A DNA stretch of 64,000 nt from positions 124,001 through 188,000 of the forward strand of contig NZ_JAIUFY010000014.1 of NCBI RefSeq assembly GCF_020165855.1, in the 5' to 3' direction. The position numbers were made by a program, and so were the translations under genes. This stretch comes from Celeribacter litoreus. GTDB lineage: Bacteria; Pseudomonadota; Alphaproteobacteria; Rhodobacterales; Rhodobacteraceae. Positions 1 to 8,441 of this stretch are shown one piece after another (the stretch's first letter is position 1; every line of letters begins with the position of its first letter). The notes under the pieces are model-generated. The model had not been told where the DNA came from and did no database searches. It saw nothing but the letters and a program-made list of their open reading frames with translations.

Positions 1-25
1 AAATTGAAAACATTTGAGGCAAAAC

Positions 26-796
26 ATGGCAGAATTGCTGACCAGTGCACAAATGCGCGCCATTGAGAAGGCGGCAATCGACAGCGGAGAGGTCACAGGA
101 CTGGATCTTATGGAGCGCGCAGGCGCGGGCGTCGTGAATGCCGTTTTCGAAGAATGGCCTGACCTCGCACAGTCCTCCTATAAAGCCGTCGTCCTCTGCG
201 GCCCCGGCAACAACGGCGGAGACGGCTTCGTCATCACGCGGCTGTTGAAACAACGCGGCTGGGAGGTGGAGGTGTTCCTCTATGGCGATCCCGAAAAGCT
301 GCCACCGGATGCGAAGGTGAATTATGAGCGGTGGGCGGAGATGGGGGAGGTTGCTCCTTACGTTGATGAAGAGTTCCAACTTGATCCGGCAGAGTATCGA
401 GAGACGAGCGTCATGTTTGATGCCCTCTTTGGGACGGGGCTGACCCGAGCCGTCGAAGGGTTTAATGAATTCGCATGGCACACGCAGATTTCTGAATTTC
501 GCATGGCGCCTAAATTTCGAAAGGGTGCATTTGTCGGAAGTAGGGTCGTCGCGGTCGATGCGCCAAGCGGTCTTTGTGCCGACTCCGGACGATATCTCGC
601 TACCAATGATCCTTATCACGAATCCATACGAGCTGATCTAACGGTCAGCTTTCACCGCATGAAGCTCGGGCATGTCTTGGCGGATGGCCCGCATGCCTGT
701 GGGAAAACGGTCGTTGTCGATATCGGTTTGACCGAAAGGCATAAAGAAGCTGTGCAGCTTACAGACCCGACTATTTGGGAACTCAAAAAGACATGA
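26..796 (+). CDS. nnrE: NAD(P)H-hydrate epimerase (YjeF N-terminal domain protein)
   Basis: Epimerises the R and S forms of damaged NAD(P)H hydrate so that the partner dehydratase can repair them in the cytoplasm. The 256-residue product has the YjeF_N glycine-rich signature GPGNNGGDG near residue 58 and the later VDAPSG motif. I chose ATG 26 because a TGAGGC Shine-Dalgarno sequence lies just upstream; an in-frame TTG at 14 has none. In many bacteria this domain is fused to the dehydratase. Here the frame closes at a TGA that overlaps the ATG of nnrD (ATGA), so the two are translationally coupled. The upstream promoter is outside the window. Confidence 0.93.
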   Translation: MAELLTSAQMRAIEKAAIDSGEVTGLDLMERAGAGVVNAVFEEWPDLAQSSYKAVVLCGPGNNGGDGFVITRLLKQRGWEVEVFLYGDPEKLPPDAKVNYERWAEMGEVAPYVDEEFQLDPAEYRETSVMFDALFGTGLTRAVEGFNEFAWHTQISEFRMAPKFRKGAFVGSRVVAVDAPSGLCADSGRYLATNDPYHESIRADLTVSFHRMKLGHVLADGPHACGKTVVVDIGLTERHKEAVQLTDPTIWELKKT

Positions 797-1608
797 GCAG
801 CGCCCACAAATACACCCACGGCCACGCCCTGATCCTCACCGGCCTCTCCGGCAAAACTGGAGCCGCCCGTCTCGCCGCCCGCGCCGCTCTCCGTGTCGGC
901 GCTGGCCTTGTCTCGCTTGGCACCCCGCATGAGGTCGTGACCGAGGTCGCCGCCCAGATCACTGCCCTCATGCTGACGGAGATCGACACGCCGGAACTCC
1001 TCACCCGCGTGCTCGCCGACGACCGCCTCAACGCGCTCTGTATCGGGCCGGGGTTTGGGGTGGAGCGGGCAGGGGCGTTCCTGCCCTCCGTTTTGGCCGC
1101 CAAGCGTGCCACCGTGCTCGATGCCGATGCGCTGACGGCGCTGGCGCAGAGCGAGACGCAGTTTGAGGCGCTCCATGACAAATGCGTCCTCACGCCCCAC
1201 GCGGGCGAGTTCAAGCGCCTCTTTCCCGACATCGCCGAGAAACTCGACGCCCCCGCAACTAAAGGCCCCGCCTACAGCAAAGTGGACGCCACCCGCGAAG
1301 CCGCCAAGCGGGCTGGCTGTGTCGTGTTGTTCAAAGGCCCTGATACGGTGATTGCCTCGCCCGCCGGACGATGCTCCATCAACGCAGCCGTCTACGACCG
1401 CGCCGCGCCTTGGCTCGCGACCGCTGGGTCAGGCGATGTGCTGGCGGGGTTGATCACAGGCCTCATGGCGCGCGGGGTCGCGCCTCACGACGCCGCAGAA
1501 ACCGGCGCATGGCTCCATGTCGAAGCCGCCCGCAGTTTTGGCCCCGGCCTGATCGCAGAGGACCTTCCCGAAGAACTCCCGAAAGTGTTCCGAAACCTCG
1601 GGCTCTAA
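793..1608 (+). CDS. nnrD: ADP-dependent (S)-NAD(P)H-hydrate dehydratase (YjeF C-terminal domain)
   Basis: Dehydrates (S)-NAD(P)H hydrate back to NAD(P)H using ADP. The 271-residue ribokinase-like product carries GKTGAARLAARAALRVGAG near its start, a TPHAGEFKRL segment and the catalytic loop ATAGSGDVLAG near residue 217. The start is ATG 793 within the ATGA overlap with nnrE. The first residues run into an HKYTHGHAL segment that in fused homologues follows the interdomain linker, so the pair looks like a split bifunctional Nnr protein. A C AAA AAG run sits just before the overlap; a -1 slip there would fuse the two frames (see findings). Confidence 0.92.
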   Translation: MSSAHKYTHGHALILTGLSGKTGAARLAARAALRVGAGLVSLGTPHEVVTEVAAQITALMLTEIDTPELLTRVLADDRLNALCIGPGFGVERAGAFLPSVLAAKRATVLDADALTALAQSETQFEALHDKCVLTPHAGEFKRLFPDIAEKLDAPATKGPAYSKVDATREAAKRAGCVVLFKGPDTVIASPAGRCSINAAVYDRAAPWLATAGSGDVLAGLITGLMARGVAPHDAAETGAWLHVEAARSFGPGLIAEDLPEELPKVFRNLGL

Positions 1609-1838
1609 GGCTCTTCGTCGCGCTCAGTGGTCTCGGACGACTTCCCGTTCAGCGATACGATCCCCGCAACGCAAAGCACCGCGACCCCGCCAAAGGCGAG
1701 GATCGGCGCGCCAGTGAGCCCAAGCCCGCCTGTGCCGAGACCGGAAAGCGTCTGAAAGAACAACACAAGCGCGATGCCGCCGGTGATCACCGCGACAATG
1801 CCGAGCAGGATGGTGAAGACAATTCTGCTTTCTCCCAT
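1605..1838 (-). CDS. small two-helix membrane protein, unknown function
   Basis: A 77-residue protein. ATG 1838 is preceded by a strong GGGGAGG ribosome-binding site; longer frames upstream lack one. It has two hydrophobic segments, about residues 6-28 and 37-60, rich in Gly and small residues, and a charged tail ending ERDEEP. It is convergent with nnrD and overlaps its last codon by four bases. I do not recognise a family; small inner-membrane proteins of this build are common in Rhodobacterales. Confidence 0.7.
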   Translation of the reverse strand: MGESRIVFTILLGIVAVITGGIALVLFFQTLSGLGTGGLGLTGAPILAFGGVAVLCVAGIVSLNGKSSETTERDEEP

Positions 1839-1987
1839 AGCAACCTCCCCTTTGCTCGGGGCATGGTCGCAAGCCCCGAGATACTTCGCCATGATCTCGG
1901 GCAAGACGCCCCGTAGAAAGATTTGCGGCTCTCGATGTGGGACCCGCTTGACCATTCCAGAAGGCCCGACTAGAAGGCCCGAAGACT

Positions 1988-2072
1988 GCGGGTGTGGCGA
2001 AATTGGTAGACGCACCAGATTTAGGTTCTGGCGCCGCAAGGCGTGGGGGTTCAAGTCCCTCCACCCGCACCA
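1988..2072 (+). tRNA. tRNA-Leu (anticodon UAG)
   Basis: The acceptor stem GCGGGTG pairs with CACCCGC, followed by discriminator A and an encoded CCA (2070-2072). The anticodon stem CCAGA/TCTGG closes the 7-base loop TTTAGGT, giving UAG, which reads CUN leucine codons. A long variable arm of class II type and the T arm GGTTCAAGTCC are present. The gene is intact even though its 3' end is the attachment core of the island to its right. Confidence 0.97.
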
Positions 2073-2073
2073 T
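2049..2073 (+). repeat. attL: 25-bp direct repeat at the tRNA-Leu 3' end
   Basis: The last 24 bases of the tRNA gene plus one base recur perfectly at 37281-37305, next to the island integrase. Identity stops at both edges. This is the classic product of site-specific integration into a tRNA 3' end. Confidence 0.95.
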
Positions 2074-2292
2074 TTTTTATTAAATTTATATTTATAATCA
2101 GTAATTTGGTTGGTTTTTAATTTTTTACAACCACCCTGTTGTCCACCCTTTGCGTGGCGTGAGGCCGGTCTCTTGAGCGGTGAGCTAGTTGCCTATTTTC
2201 GAAGGGGCCGTTTCGGGCGGGGAGCTGCCGTTCGCCGCGCCTTGTTCGAAAGTCCGAGATAAACAGAAGCTGACCTTCGAGGCGCGAATGCC

Positions 2293-2406
2293 TTGACTGG
2301 TTCGGGGGCGCTTGTAGATCGCCTCCAAGCCCATCTTCGCCATCAGCCTGCGCACGCGGTGGCGGCCCACGGTTGTGCCTTCACGGCGCAGAAAGGCTGC
2401 GATCTG
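2293..2406 (-). pseudogene. IS3-family transposase (OrfB) fragment
   Basis: About 37 codons, including RREGTTVGRHRVRRLMAKMG, match the HTH_21 region that precedes the integrase core of IS3-family OrfB. The frame runs into unrelated sequence on both sides and the DDE catalytic core is missing, so it is a dead fragment. Confidence 0.8.
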
Positions 2407-2407
2407 G

Positions 2408-2482
2408 CTGGTCCTCCCCCACTGACGTGGTCCACCGTAATGGCTAGGAAAACGGAGGGCCACGTCAGTGGGGGAGGACCAG
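2408..2482. repeat. perfect 23-bp inverted repeat, 29-bp spacer
   Basis: 2408-2430 and 2460-2482 are exact reverse complements (core CCCCCACTGACGTGG and its complement) around a 29-bp spacer. The structure sits exactly between an IS3 scar and an IS6 scar. It may be two terminal repeats of a lost element brought together, or a tiny fold-back element. Confidence 0.85.
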
Positions 2483-2674
2483 GATATCTGCAGCGAACAT
2501 CGGCCCGAAACGATGCCACCAGTAGCGAACCGTTTCGTGGCTCACATCCACGCCACGTTCATGGAGTAGATCTTCGACATTTCGGAGCGAGAGCGGGAAA
2601 CGAACATAGAGCATAACGGCCAGACGAATGATCTCGGGACTGGTTTTGAAATCCTTGAAAGGGGAGCGTTTGGC
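2483..2674 (-). pseudogene. IS6-family transposase, N-terminal fragment
   Basis: The reverse strand reads AKRSPFKDFKTSPEIIRLAV, then LYVRFPLSLRNVEDLLHERG and HETVRYWWHRFGPMF, the conserved N-terminus of IS6/IS26-type transposases. It lacks a start codon and ends abruptly at the 23-bp inverted repeat, before the DDE domain. It is an inactive scar next to the island's left end. Confidence 0.88.
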
Positions 2675-2708
2675 CTTGGCTCGAGGCTACGTGACCGCAC
2701 TACCACGC

Positions 2709-5700
2709 TCAAGCCAAGTTCTTATGACAAGACCGCCCTGACAGAACCTCTTCTAGAGTCACCCATACGGGCTCATCGGGCTTGCTAATTTTATTGACAG
2801 GCCATCGCTCTTCCAGGTTCTTTTTGATCACTGTATATGACCCGGAAAATCCGATGTTTGATGCGCTCACATTCCGCTCAGTTACGAGCGTGTATTGAAG
2901 GCCGGTATGTCGGCGCTGCCAATCCTTTTTAACCACCCTGAAACCCTCCTTGCTTCCCATGCTTCCCATCTCCTCCCAAATTTTCGAAAGCGGACGCCAT
3001 TCCAACACGGAATCGCGCTCTGCAAGACGGGCAACACTCAACTCCTTGTCGCTTTGCATGACCTCTTTCTTAGGAATGTCAGACACGACGGATGTCAGGT
3101 GCCCTCCCCCCTCAGACGCCGCCTGATTTTCCTGAAACCTATCCAGCGCCTCTTCCACACTGATGACCTGACCACTCTCCTTCATGTATCGGGCGAGCGT
3201 GGAAAAGTTGGGAACACCGCTCCAGTCCGCAATCGAACCAACGATGTAGGCACGCTTTTTTGCGCGGGTGAGTGCCACGTTCAGGATGTTCGGTGCCTGT
3301 CCTGCCCACTTCCGAGATCCGACCCCCCTCCTGCCAGCTGCGCTTCCTAGGACGATGAAGACCGCCTCGGCCTCCTTGCCTTGGAACGCATGGACAGAGC
3401 CAGCCTCGACACCTTTGATCTTCCTGCCTCCGCAGGCCACCGCCACCTTCTTGAAAGGCGAAATGAAGAATACGGAAGGTATCTGCCGCTTGGCCGACAC
3501 TTCATCGGCAAGCCATTTACGAACCTTCTTCACGAAGTCGATCTCGGGCTTGTTGACGTGGCCGTCTGAGGGCAGGCTTGCGACATCAATCCAGCATGAC
3601 TCTCCGAGCGGGAAATCCAGTTCCGCTCCGTTCTTGTTTGCCTGAACCATCTGATTGCCATAAGCGATCTCGTTGGCCACGCTGAACATCGGGTCCGCGC
3701 AACGACGATGTGCTCTCAGCGGAAGACCACCCCAGACCTTGTTTTCGCCGACGCCGATATAGGCGCCTACCGACATCGCGCAGTCGGCCATAGTCTGCAC
3801 GGAGTTCCCCGCAGGGTTGAGGTCCTTTCCGACACCCAACGCCTTTGCAATCGCGCTCACGCTCTTGTCTTCGAAGGTTGCAACGGGCTCGACCTGCAGT
3901 GGATCACCGACGATCACAGCCCGCTTGGCGCGCCAGAGGGCGCCCGCAGCCGACGCCGCCGTCGCCTGCCCGGCTTCGTCGATCATCAGCCACGGGATCT
4001 GTCCCCCTTGGAATGGAGCGAACATCCGGCTGATCGACGCCAGAGATGTGGACACGACAGGGACGCAAAGAAACAAGAGGTCCCAGAGACGTCGCTGAAG
4101 ATGTGGTAATATTTCTTCATCGCTTTTGGAGCCTACCATTGTGTTACACAATGTCAGTGTGCCTCTGAGACGCCCGTAGTTTTCAGAAAGCGCAGCACGG
4201 TGCAGGTCGAGAGCGGCAAGGAAGAGCTCTGCCCTTGCAATCTCGAATTCCTTGTTCACGTTGAATGACAGAAGTTGTCGCTGGCTTTCCGGGAGGCGGC
4301 GTAGAAGGTCCAAATCTGTGAGTGTCACACCCTCCGGAACGGGAGCACCTGAGCAATAGGCAACATCGGTCATCTTCTTTTGCATCTCAGTGACTCGCTT
4401 CCTGCAAGCGCTCAGATACTCTTTGGCTTCCTCAAAAGTGGCTTTGCCGTCTGTAGCCTCGAGATCACGCCCCAGCGGCGGCGGCACGACCTCTCCGTCT
4501 TTTTCCATGGGCTTCGGGTGCCAAGCCTTGGCAAATGCTGAGCGGTTTCCCGAGTTGCCGAGCGCCGCAGAAATGGACCCCCAGGCATCTTTCGGGTGTT
4601 CTTTCGGATCTTTGCGTGCGTTTAGGATTGCAGTGCCGGAGCGGGGCAAAAAAGATGGCCATTTAAAATTTTCGTCGCGTTTATTTTCGTCGCGTTTAAA
4701 AGTTTCGTCGATCGCACCGTCATCGGGAAGTTCGTTCGAGATGTTTTCTACTGCCGAGTTATTGTTCGACGTTACGACAATGCCGCTGTCGCCAAGTTCG
4801 GCAATCGGAAGGAGACACTGGTGGCCATTTATTTTGACCGTTTCAAAGAGTTTCGAGCTGTCGTCAGCATTTGCCATCACGAACGCCCGCTTGGTAATGA
4901 TGTTCGCGATGACATCCCGCAACAAAGTCGTCTTGCCTGTGCCTGGCGGGCCATTCACGGCACGGAGCTCCGGCTTCTTAACATCGGACAGTTCCCATAT
5001 CGAATTTACCGCGGCTTGCTGCCCCATCATGAGGTGGTGCTCAGGGTTGGAGGGCCAACGTGCAGGAGGCATTTTTTCGGCTGCCAGAAGGTCGCAAAGA
5101 CACTCAACAAAACCCCTATTCAGAATATCGGAACGTTTTACGACATCGGGGCCATTCAGAATATGTTCAAGCGCACCATGATTGTCGCTCGGGAGCAGAC
5201 CTCCGATCCGCTCCAGATCATCCATGTAGAAATTGGGCATCAATCCGAGAGGGCGGAGTTTCGCTAAAGCATCCTCGTCCGAAGCTTCGACACGTCGAAT
5301 GAGAATTCGCTCCGGCCAGGGGGCGAACAGGTCGGGAGCCAGATCCCGCAGATAGCGTTCTTCCCGATCTATCATCTCCCAATTGAAGGCAGCGGATCGG
5401 ACAGCGGGATCTTCGTGTACCGTCGCTGAATCGGAAACAGCCGCATCCACCTGCATAATTCGATCTGCGTCGATCGGGGGCGCGAAGCGCTCCTTGAATT
5501 TCTTCCTGAGACCCCTGAATTTCTCGTCTGTATATATAGGGTTCCGTTTCTGTGCATAGCCCAAAACGTGGTCGGCAATCTGGAATGGCTCGAACTTTCC
5601 CTCGTCGAGAAGCTTTCCGTCCTCGTTCAGGAACAAGAGTGCGGAATAGCACTCAGCATCAAATTCGCGAGCATGGCGATAGTCATCTTCATCCTCTGCG

Positions 5701-5942
5701 GCTCCGAAAGCATTGGCCATCCGGGCATGTGCTTCTGCCTTCCCGATTTCCCCCAAGTAAACAACATAGAAGAGTATTTTACCCGCAGGTGCCCTCGGAG
5801 TCTTGTTACTCTCCCAAGGAAGTCGGCCATATTTGGTGGCGTAGAAGAAAGCACCTTCGTTTAGTTCAGGAATCTCCGGAATTGTCAGCAATTCGCTGGC
5901 ACGCCATAGGCTGATTACACTTTGCTTGTTCGGGCCCGACAT
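2709..5942 (-). CDS. large SF1 helicase, UPF1/DNA2 type (AAA_11/AAA_12)
   Basis: A 1077-residue protein. Walker A GPPGTGKT lies at residues 331-338, the Walker B/motif II LMIDEAGQA near 650, a GDPLQVEP motif III follows it, LRAHRRC is in the motif IV region, and VALTRAKKRAYIVG is motif VI. The layout is that of superfamily 1B helicases acting on DNA or RNA. The N-terminal 300 residues and the C-terminal 130 residues match nothing I recognise; no phospholipase-D HKD nuclease motif is present, unlike some Mokosh proteins. A 15-bp tandem duplication encodes KRDENKRDEN near residue 420. Its ATG overlaps the stop of a 71-residue frame (TAATG), so it is probably the last gene of a leftward operon. 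Role in defence or in element biology is inference. Confidence 0.85.
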   Translation of the reverse strand: MSGPNKQSVISLWRASELLTIPEIPELNEGAFFYATKYGRLPWESNKTPRAPAGKILFYVVYLGEIGKAEAHARMANAFGAAEDEDDYRHAREFDAECYSALLFLNEDGKLLDEGKFEPFQIADHVLGYAQKRNPIYTDEKFRGLRKKFKERFAPPIDADRIMQVDAAVSDSATVHEDPAVRSAAFNWEMIDREERYLRDLAPDLFAPWPERILIRRVEASDEDALAKLRPLGLMPNFYMDDLERIGGLLPSDNHGALEHILNGPDVVKRSDILNRGFVECLCDLLAAEKMPPARWPSNPEHHLMMGQQAAVNSIWELSDVKKPELRAVNGPPGTGKTTLLRDVIANIITKRAFVMANADDSSKLFETVKINGHQCLLPIAELGDSGIVVTSNNNSAVENISNELPDDGAIDETFKRDENKRDENFKWPSFLPRSGTAILNARKDPKEHPKDAWGSISAALGNSGNRSAFAKAWHPKPMEKDGEVVPPPLGRDLEATDGKATFEEAKEYLSACRKRVTEMQKKMTDVAYCSGAPVPEGVTLTDLDLLRRLPESQRQLLSFNVNKEFEIARAELFLAALDLHRAALSENYGRLRGTLTLCNTMVGSKSDEEILPHLQRRLWDLLFLCVPVVSTSLASISRMFAPFQGGQIPWLMIDEAGQATAASAAGALWRAKRAVIVGDPLQVEPVATFEDKSVSAIAKALGVGKDLNPAGNSVQTMADCAMSVGAYIGVGENKVWGGLPLRAHRRCADPMFSVANEIAYGNQMVQANKNGAELDFPLGESCWIDVASLPSDGHVNKPEIDFVKKVRKWLADEVSAKRQIPSVFFISPFKKVAVACGGRKIKGVEAGSVHAFQGKEAEAVFIVLGSAAGRRGVGSRKWAGQAPNILNVALTRAKKRAYIVGSIADWSGVPNFSTLARYMKESGQVISVEEALDRFQENQAASEGGGHLTSVVSDIPKKEVMQSDKELSVARLAERDSVLEWRPLSKIWEEMGSMGSKEGFRVVKKDWQRRHTGLQYTLVTERNVSASNIGFSGSYTVIKKNLEERWPVNKISKPDEPVWVTLEEVLSGRSCHKNLA

Positions 5943-6157
5943 TACTTCTTATCCAAATTGAGGAAGCCCTCCCAAGACAGAAGAGGCTTTATAAGCCTAA
6001 TAATCGCAAGCTCATCAGACCACAACTCAACGCTTTGAAAAAACAGCATATTACCCTCAATTAAGGCACGCTTCACTGAGCTATGCTCGAAATTCAGACA
6101 TTGAGCACCTACTCCGATTTGCAGCGGCAATCCCCCCCCCTTTGTCGGCGCCTTCAT
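5942..6157 (-). CDS. small protein translationally coupled to the helicase, with a G9 tract
   Basis: A 71-residue frame whose TAA overlaps the helicase ATG (TAATG), the main support for it being real. Right after its start it contains nine consecutive G residues on the coding strand (6132-6140, read KGGGL), a tract prone to slippage. There is no good Shine-Dalgarno sequence before ATG 6157; internal start ATG codons such as MLFFQSVELW would avoid the tract. No family recognised. Confidence 0.45.
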   Translation of the reverse strand: MKAPTKGGGLPLQIGVGAQCLNFEHSSVKRALIEGNMLFFQSVELWSDELAIIRLIKPLLSWEGFLNLDKK

Positions 6158-6211
6158 TGAAGACGGCGTCGGGAAAGGGGTAATTCAGAAATGCGGGTTT
6201 GAACAGGAAAA

Positions 6212-6233
6212 GCCGGACCCGTAAGGGCCCGGC
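6212..6233 (-). terminator. probable rho-independent terminator after the 314-residue gene
   Basis: GCCGGaCCC-GTAA-GGGcCCGGC hairpin; on the minus strand it is followed by CTTTTCC. It lies 37 bases past the stop of the gene ending at 6270, and would separate that gene from the helicase pair. Confidence 0.55.
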
Positions 6234-6269
6234 GTCAATCGTGTTTTAAAATAATGCCCTTGGTAAAGC

Positions 6270-7214
6270 TTATTTTTTCAGGGGCCACCAAGATGGCTTA
6301 GATGGCTTTTTGCCTCTGATCGGCGCAAGCAGTTCATCGAGTTTCTCGTCCTTCGTCATCTTCGAGCGGCGTGCTTTTTCCGCACGGTAGATCGTGATTT
6401 CACGATCCGTCATCGGGATCTCGCGCGTTGCTTTGTAGTTTGCGATTTCGAGTTCATCCGAGATGTCCCCGGTCTTGATCATGTATTCCAGGCGAAGGTT
6501 TTCCATGTGCCACTCAGGGTGTTTGGATTTTTCCTTCTCATAGAGAGCATAACCAAAACGTAGACCTGGAATGGCTTGCTTCTTCACGCCTTCCGGATAC
6601 AGGAAATCTTCCTGATCAGATCCGGAGGTTTCACGAAGCACTTCTTCTCGGCCAATCCTCGGCTTTCTGAAATAAACCGCGATCATCCTCCAGATCCTCT
6701 GATCAGGGTTCGCCTCATAATATTTTTCGAGGGCCTTCCTGTGCGCTCTCCACCCGAAATACCGCTCCATGCTCAGGATATCGCCTTCGTATTTGCGGCG
6801 CGGGCGTTTCGCGAGAAATTCCTCGGATCGTGGATCCGGGATAAACTCTCTTGTTTTCCGGTCACGGATCTTGATGAAATCTCTCATCTCGTCGTAGGGG
6901 TCGAAGCACTCCGTGATGATCTCGAAGAGACCATCAAGACGCCACCCATCCCATACGACCGTCTCCTCCGTGACATCACCGTGATACCACATCGAGTGGA
7001 TGTCGTAGGGGTCGAGCTTCGACGGCCGGCGATAGCCGGGCAGAAGAACGATCTGGTAAGGAAGCTCTGCATTCCGCGCCCAGAGGTCAAAACACCAAGG
7101 AGAGAATGAACTGATAGAGAGGGCAACGAAGGCTGGAACGCCCTCCTCTACTGCATCTCCTGGCGCATAGAGTTTTACAGTTTCGATATTTTCTTGAAGA
7201 ATTGGGCTGCTCAT
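6270..7214 (-). CDS. uncharacterised protein, 314 residues
   Basis: No family recognised. The protein is soluble and rich in Arg, Glu, Trp and Tyr, with no membrane segment or signal peptide. It has a compact N-terminal part and a basic, helical C-terminus (many KARRSK/KDEKL patterns, ending KPSKPSWWPLKK) that could bind nucleic acid. ATG 7214 is preceded by GGAGGGTAGGAA; the GGAGGG is inside an 8-bp hairpin, so translation may be controlled. It belongs to the leftward row from the VirD4-like gene to the helicase. Confidence 0.7.
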   Translation of the reverse strand: MSSPILQENIETVKLYAPGDAVEEGVPAFVALSISSFSPWCFDLWARNAELPYQIVLLPGYRRPSKLDPYDIHSMWYHGDVTEETVVWDGWRLDGLFEIITECFDPYDEMRDFIKIRDRKTREFIPDPRSEEFLAKRPRRKYEGDILSMERYFGWRAHRKALEKYYEANPDQRIWRMIAVYFRKPRIGREEVLRETSGSDQEDFLYPEGVKKQAIPGLRFGYALYEKEKSKHPEWHMENLRLEYMIKTGDISDELEIANYKATREIPMTDREITIYRAEKARRSKMTKDEKLDELLAPIRGKKPSKPSWWPLKK

Positions 7215-7240
7215 TTCCTACCCTCCAAATTGAGGGTAGA
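7215..7240 (-). promoter_or_regulatory. hairpin burying the ribosome-binding site of the 314-residue gene
   Basis: On the minus strand CTACCCTC-AATTTG-GAGGGTAG is a perfect 8-bp stem. The right arm holds the Shine-Dalgarno sequence GGAGGG, and the ATG (7212-7214) follows three bases later. Folding would block ribosome access, so a protein, translation from upstream or temperature could gate expression. Confidence 0.6.
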
Positions 7241-7346
7241 AAATGGCAACTCTTCTTTGCCGTCAAGGCGAAGAAGCCACGCTGCTGGTTCATGCCCCTT
7301 ATGGGTTTTTTGGGGGGCCACTTCAGTGGCTCTTTGGATATTCATA

Positions 7347-8375
7347 TCAGACCCTCAATCTCTCAGGCAGCAGGTCACTTAGCGTCGTGGTCTGAACAAA
7401 ATACTCGATGGCTTTCCCCATGTCGGTACCCCCACCTCCTACAGCGGACTGTGCAATGGCCTGCGTTTCCTCGAAAACACCCTCAGACGGATACAGGATG
7501 TGTCTGACCTGCTCTCCTGTGACCCTATCCAAGATCACAAAATCGAAAGTTTCCTGCGCGGCGAACATCGAGAATTGCGGACTTAATAGGAAACTGGGAT
7601 TTGCGAACTGTTCGAGGCAAACCCCGGCGGGGCGGCCGATACCAATAGCCCAGATCAGGAAAGCGAGCGCCCCATGGGGTGTCTCACTGACCCCCTGAAC
7701 GATCTCAAGCGAAACTCGCGGAGCCTCCGACCAAGCTTTAGCCTGATCAGGATCCGCGTAGCAGACAACTGCCAGTTTTTCCTGGCCAGTTTCGTCTGTG
7801 AATACTCGGAATTTCACCCCGGCTGGCTCCGCCACCTGTGCAGGTTGACCTTCCGAACCAAGGGTCGGCACGACGAGGTTTTGGAAGATAAGGCTATCAG
7901 GATGCAAATAGCCCTGTTTCGCATCCTCGAGAAGCATCGGCACAACCAAGGGAAGCCGCTGCATTGCAGCATCAGCAATGCTCTGAGCGTCATCTGTATC
8001 GACGCTGAAACTTCCCAGAAATCGAAATCCATACTCAGGCTCGACCTCTGGAGAACACCCGTTTTCCCGATACGCAAGACAGGCAATGGCATTGTGTCCT
8101 GAGGCCACGGCATGCTCAAATGTCTTTGTCCCGGCGACCAGCTCCTTTAAAACACCCATCAAAGCCATCGAAAAACTTATTTCCTGACCCGGCACGTTTT
8201 GGTGCTTTATGGTGTCCCATTGATTCACACCGAGCCAGTTTCCAGCGGTTTCAACCAAGGGGTTGGCAGAGGATGTGCCAAAAACCTTTGGGGAACCTAC
8301 AAGCGTTGCAGCGTCAAAGTAGAAGGAAAACCAATCGGTATCTCCAAGGCAAACAACATTCATTTTTTGTGTCAT
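7347..8375 (-). CDS. uncharacterised protein, 342 residues
   Basis: No family recognised. Soluble, acidic, with alternating strand/helix character and a Gly-rich AVGGGGTDMGKAIEYF segment near the C-terminus. Start at ATG 8375 (MTQKMNVVCLGDTDW), with ATG 8363 as alternative; neither has a strong ribosome-binding site. It lies between the coiled-coil protein gene and the 314-residue gene on the same strand with short spacers, so it is likely cotranscribed in the leftward module. Confidence 0.68.
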   Translation of the reverse strand: MTQKMNVVCLGDTDWFSFYFDAATLVGSPKVFGTSSANPLVETAGNWLGVNQWDTIKHQNVPGQEISFSMALMGVLKELVAGTKTFEHAVASGHNAIACLAYRENGCSPEVEPEYGFRFLGSFSVDTDDAQSIADAAMQRLPLVVPMLLEDAKQGYLHPDSLIFQNLVVPTLGSEGQPAQVAEPAGVKFRVFTDETGQEKLAVVCYADPDQAKAWSEAPRVSLEIVQGVSETPHGALAFLIWAIGIGRPAGVCLEQFANPSFLLSPQFSMFAAQETFDFVILDRVTGEQVRHILYPSEGVFEETQAIAQSAVGGGGTDMGKAIEYFVQTTTLSDLLPERLRV

Positions 8376-8441
8376 ACGTGACGTCTTTCTGACCACATTT
8401 TAAATTTATTGGGGGATTGGCGTTTGAGAACGGCAAGGAGC

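Noticed and set aside
2709-5942. Mokosh-type defence helicase
   Set aside because: The helicase motifs fit the same superfamily, but no PLD HKD motif, kinase domain or partner gene typical of Mokosh was found; left as an unassigned SF1 helicase.
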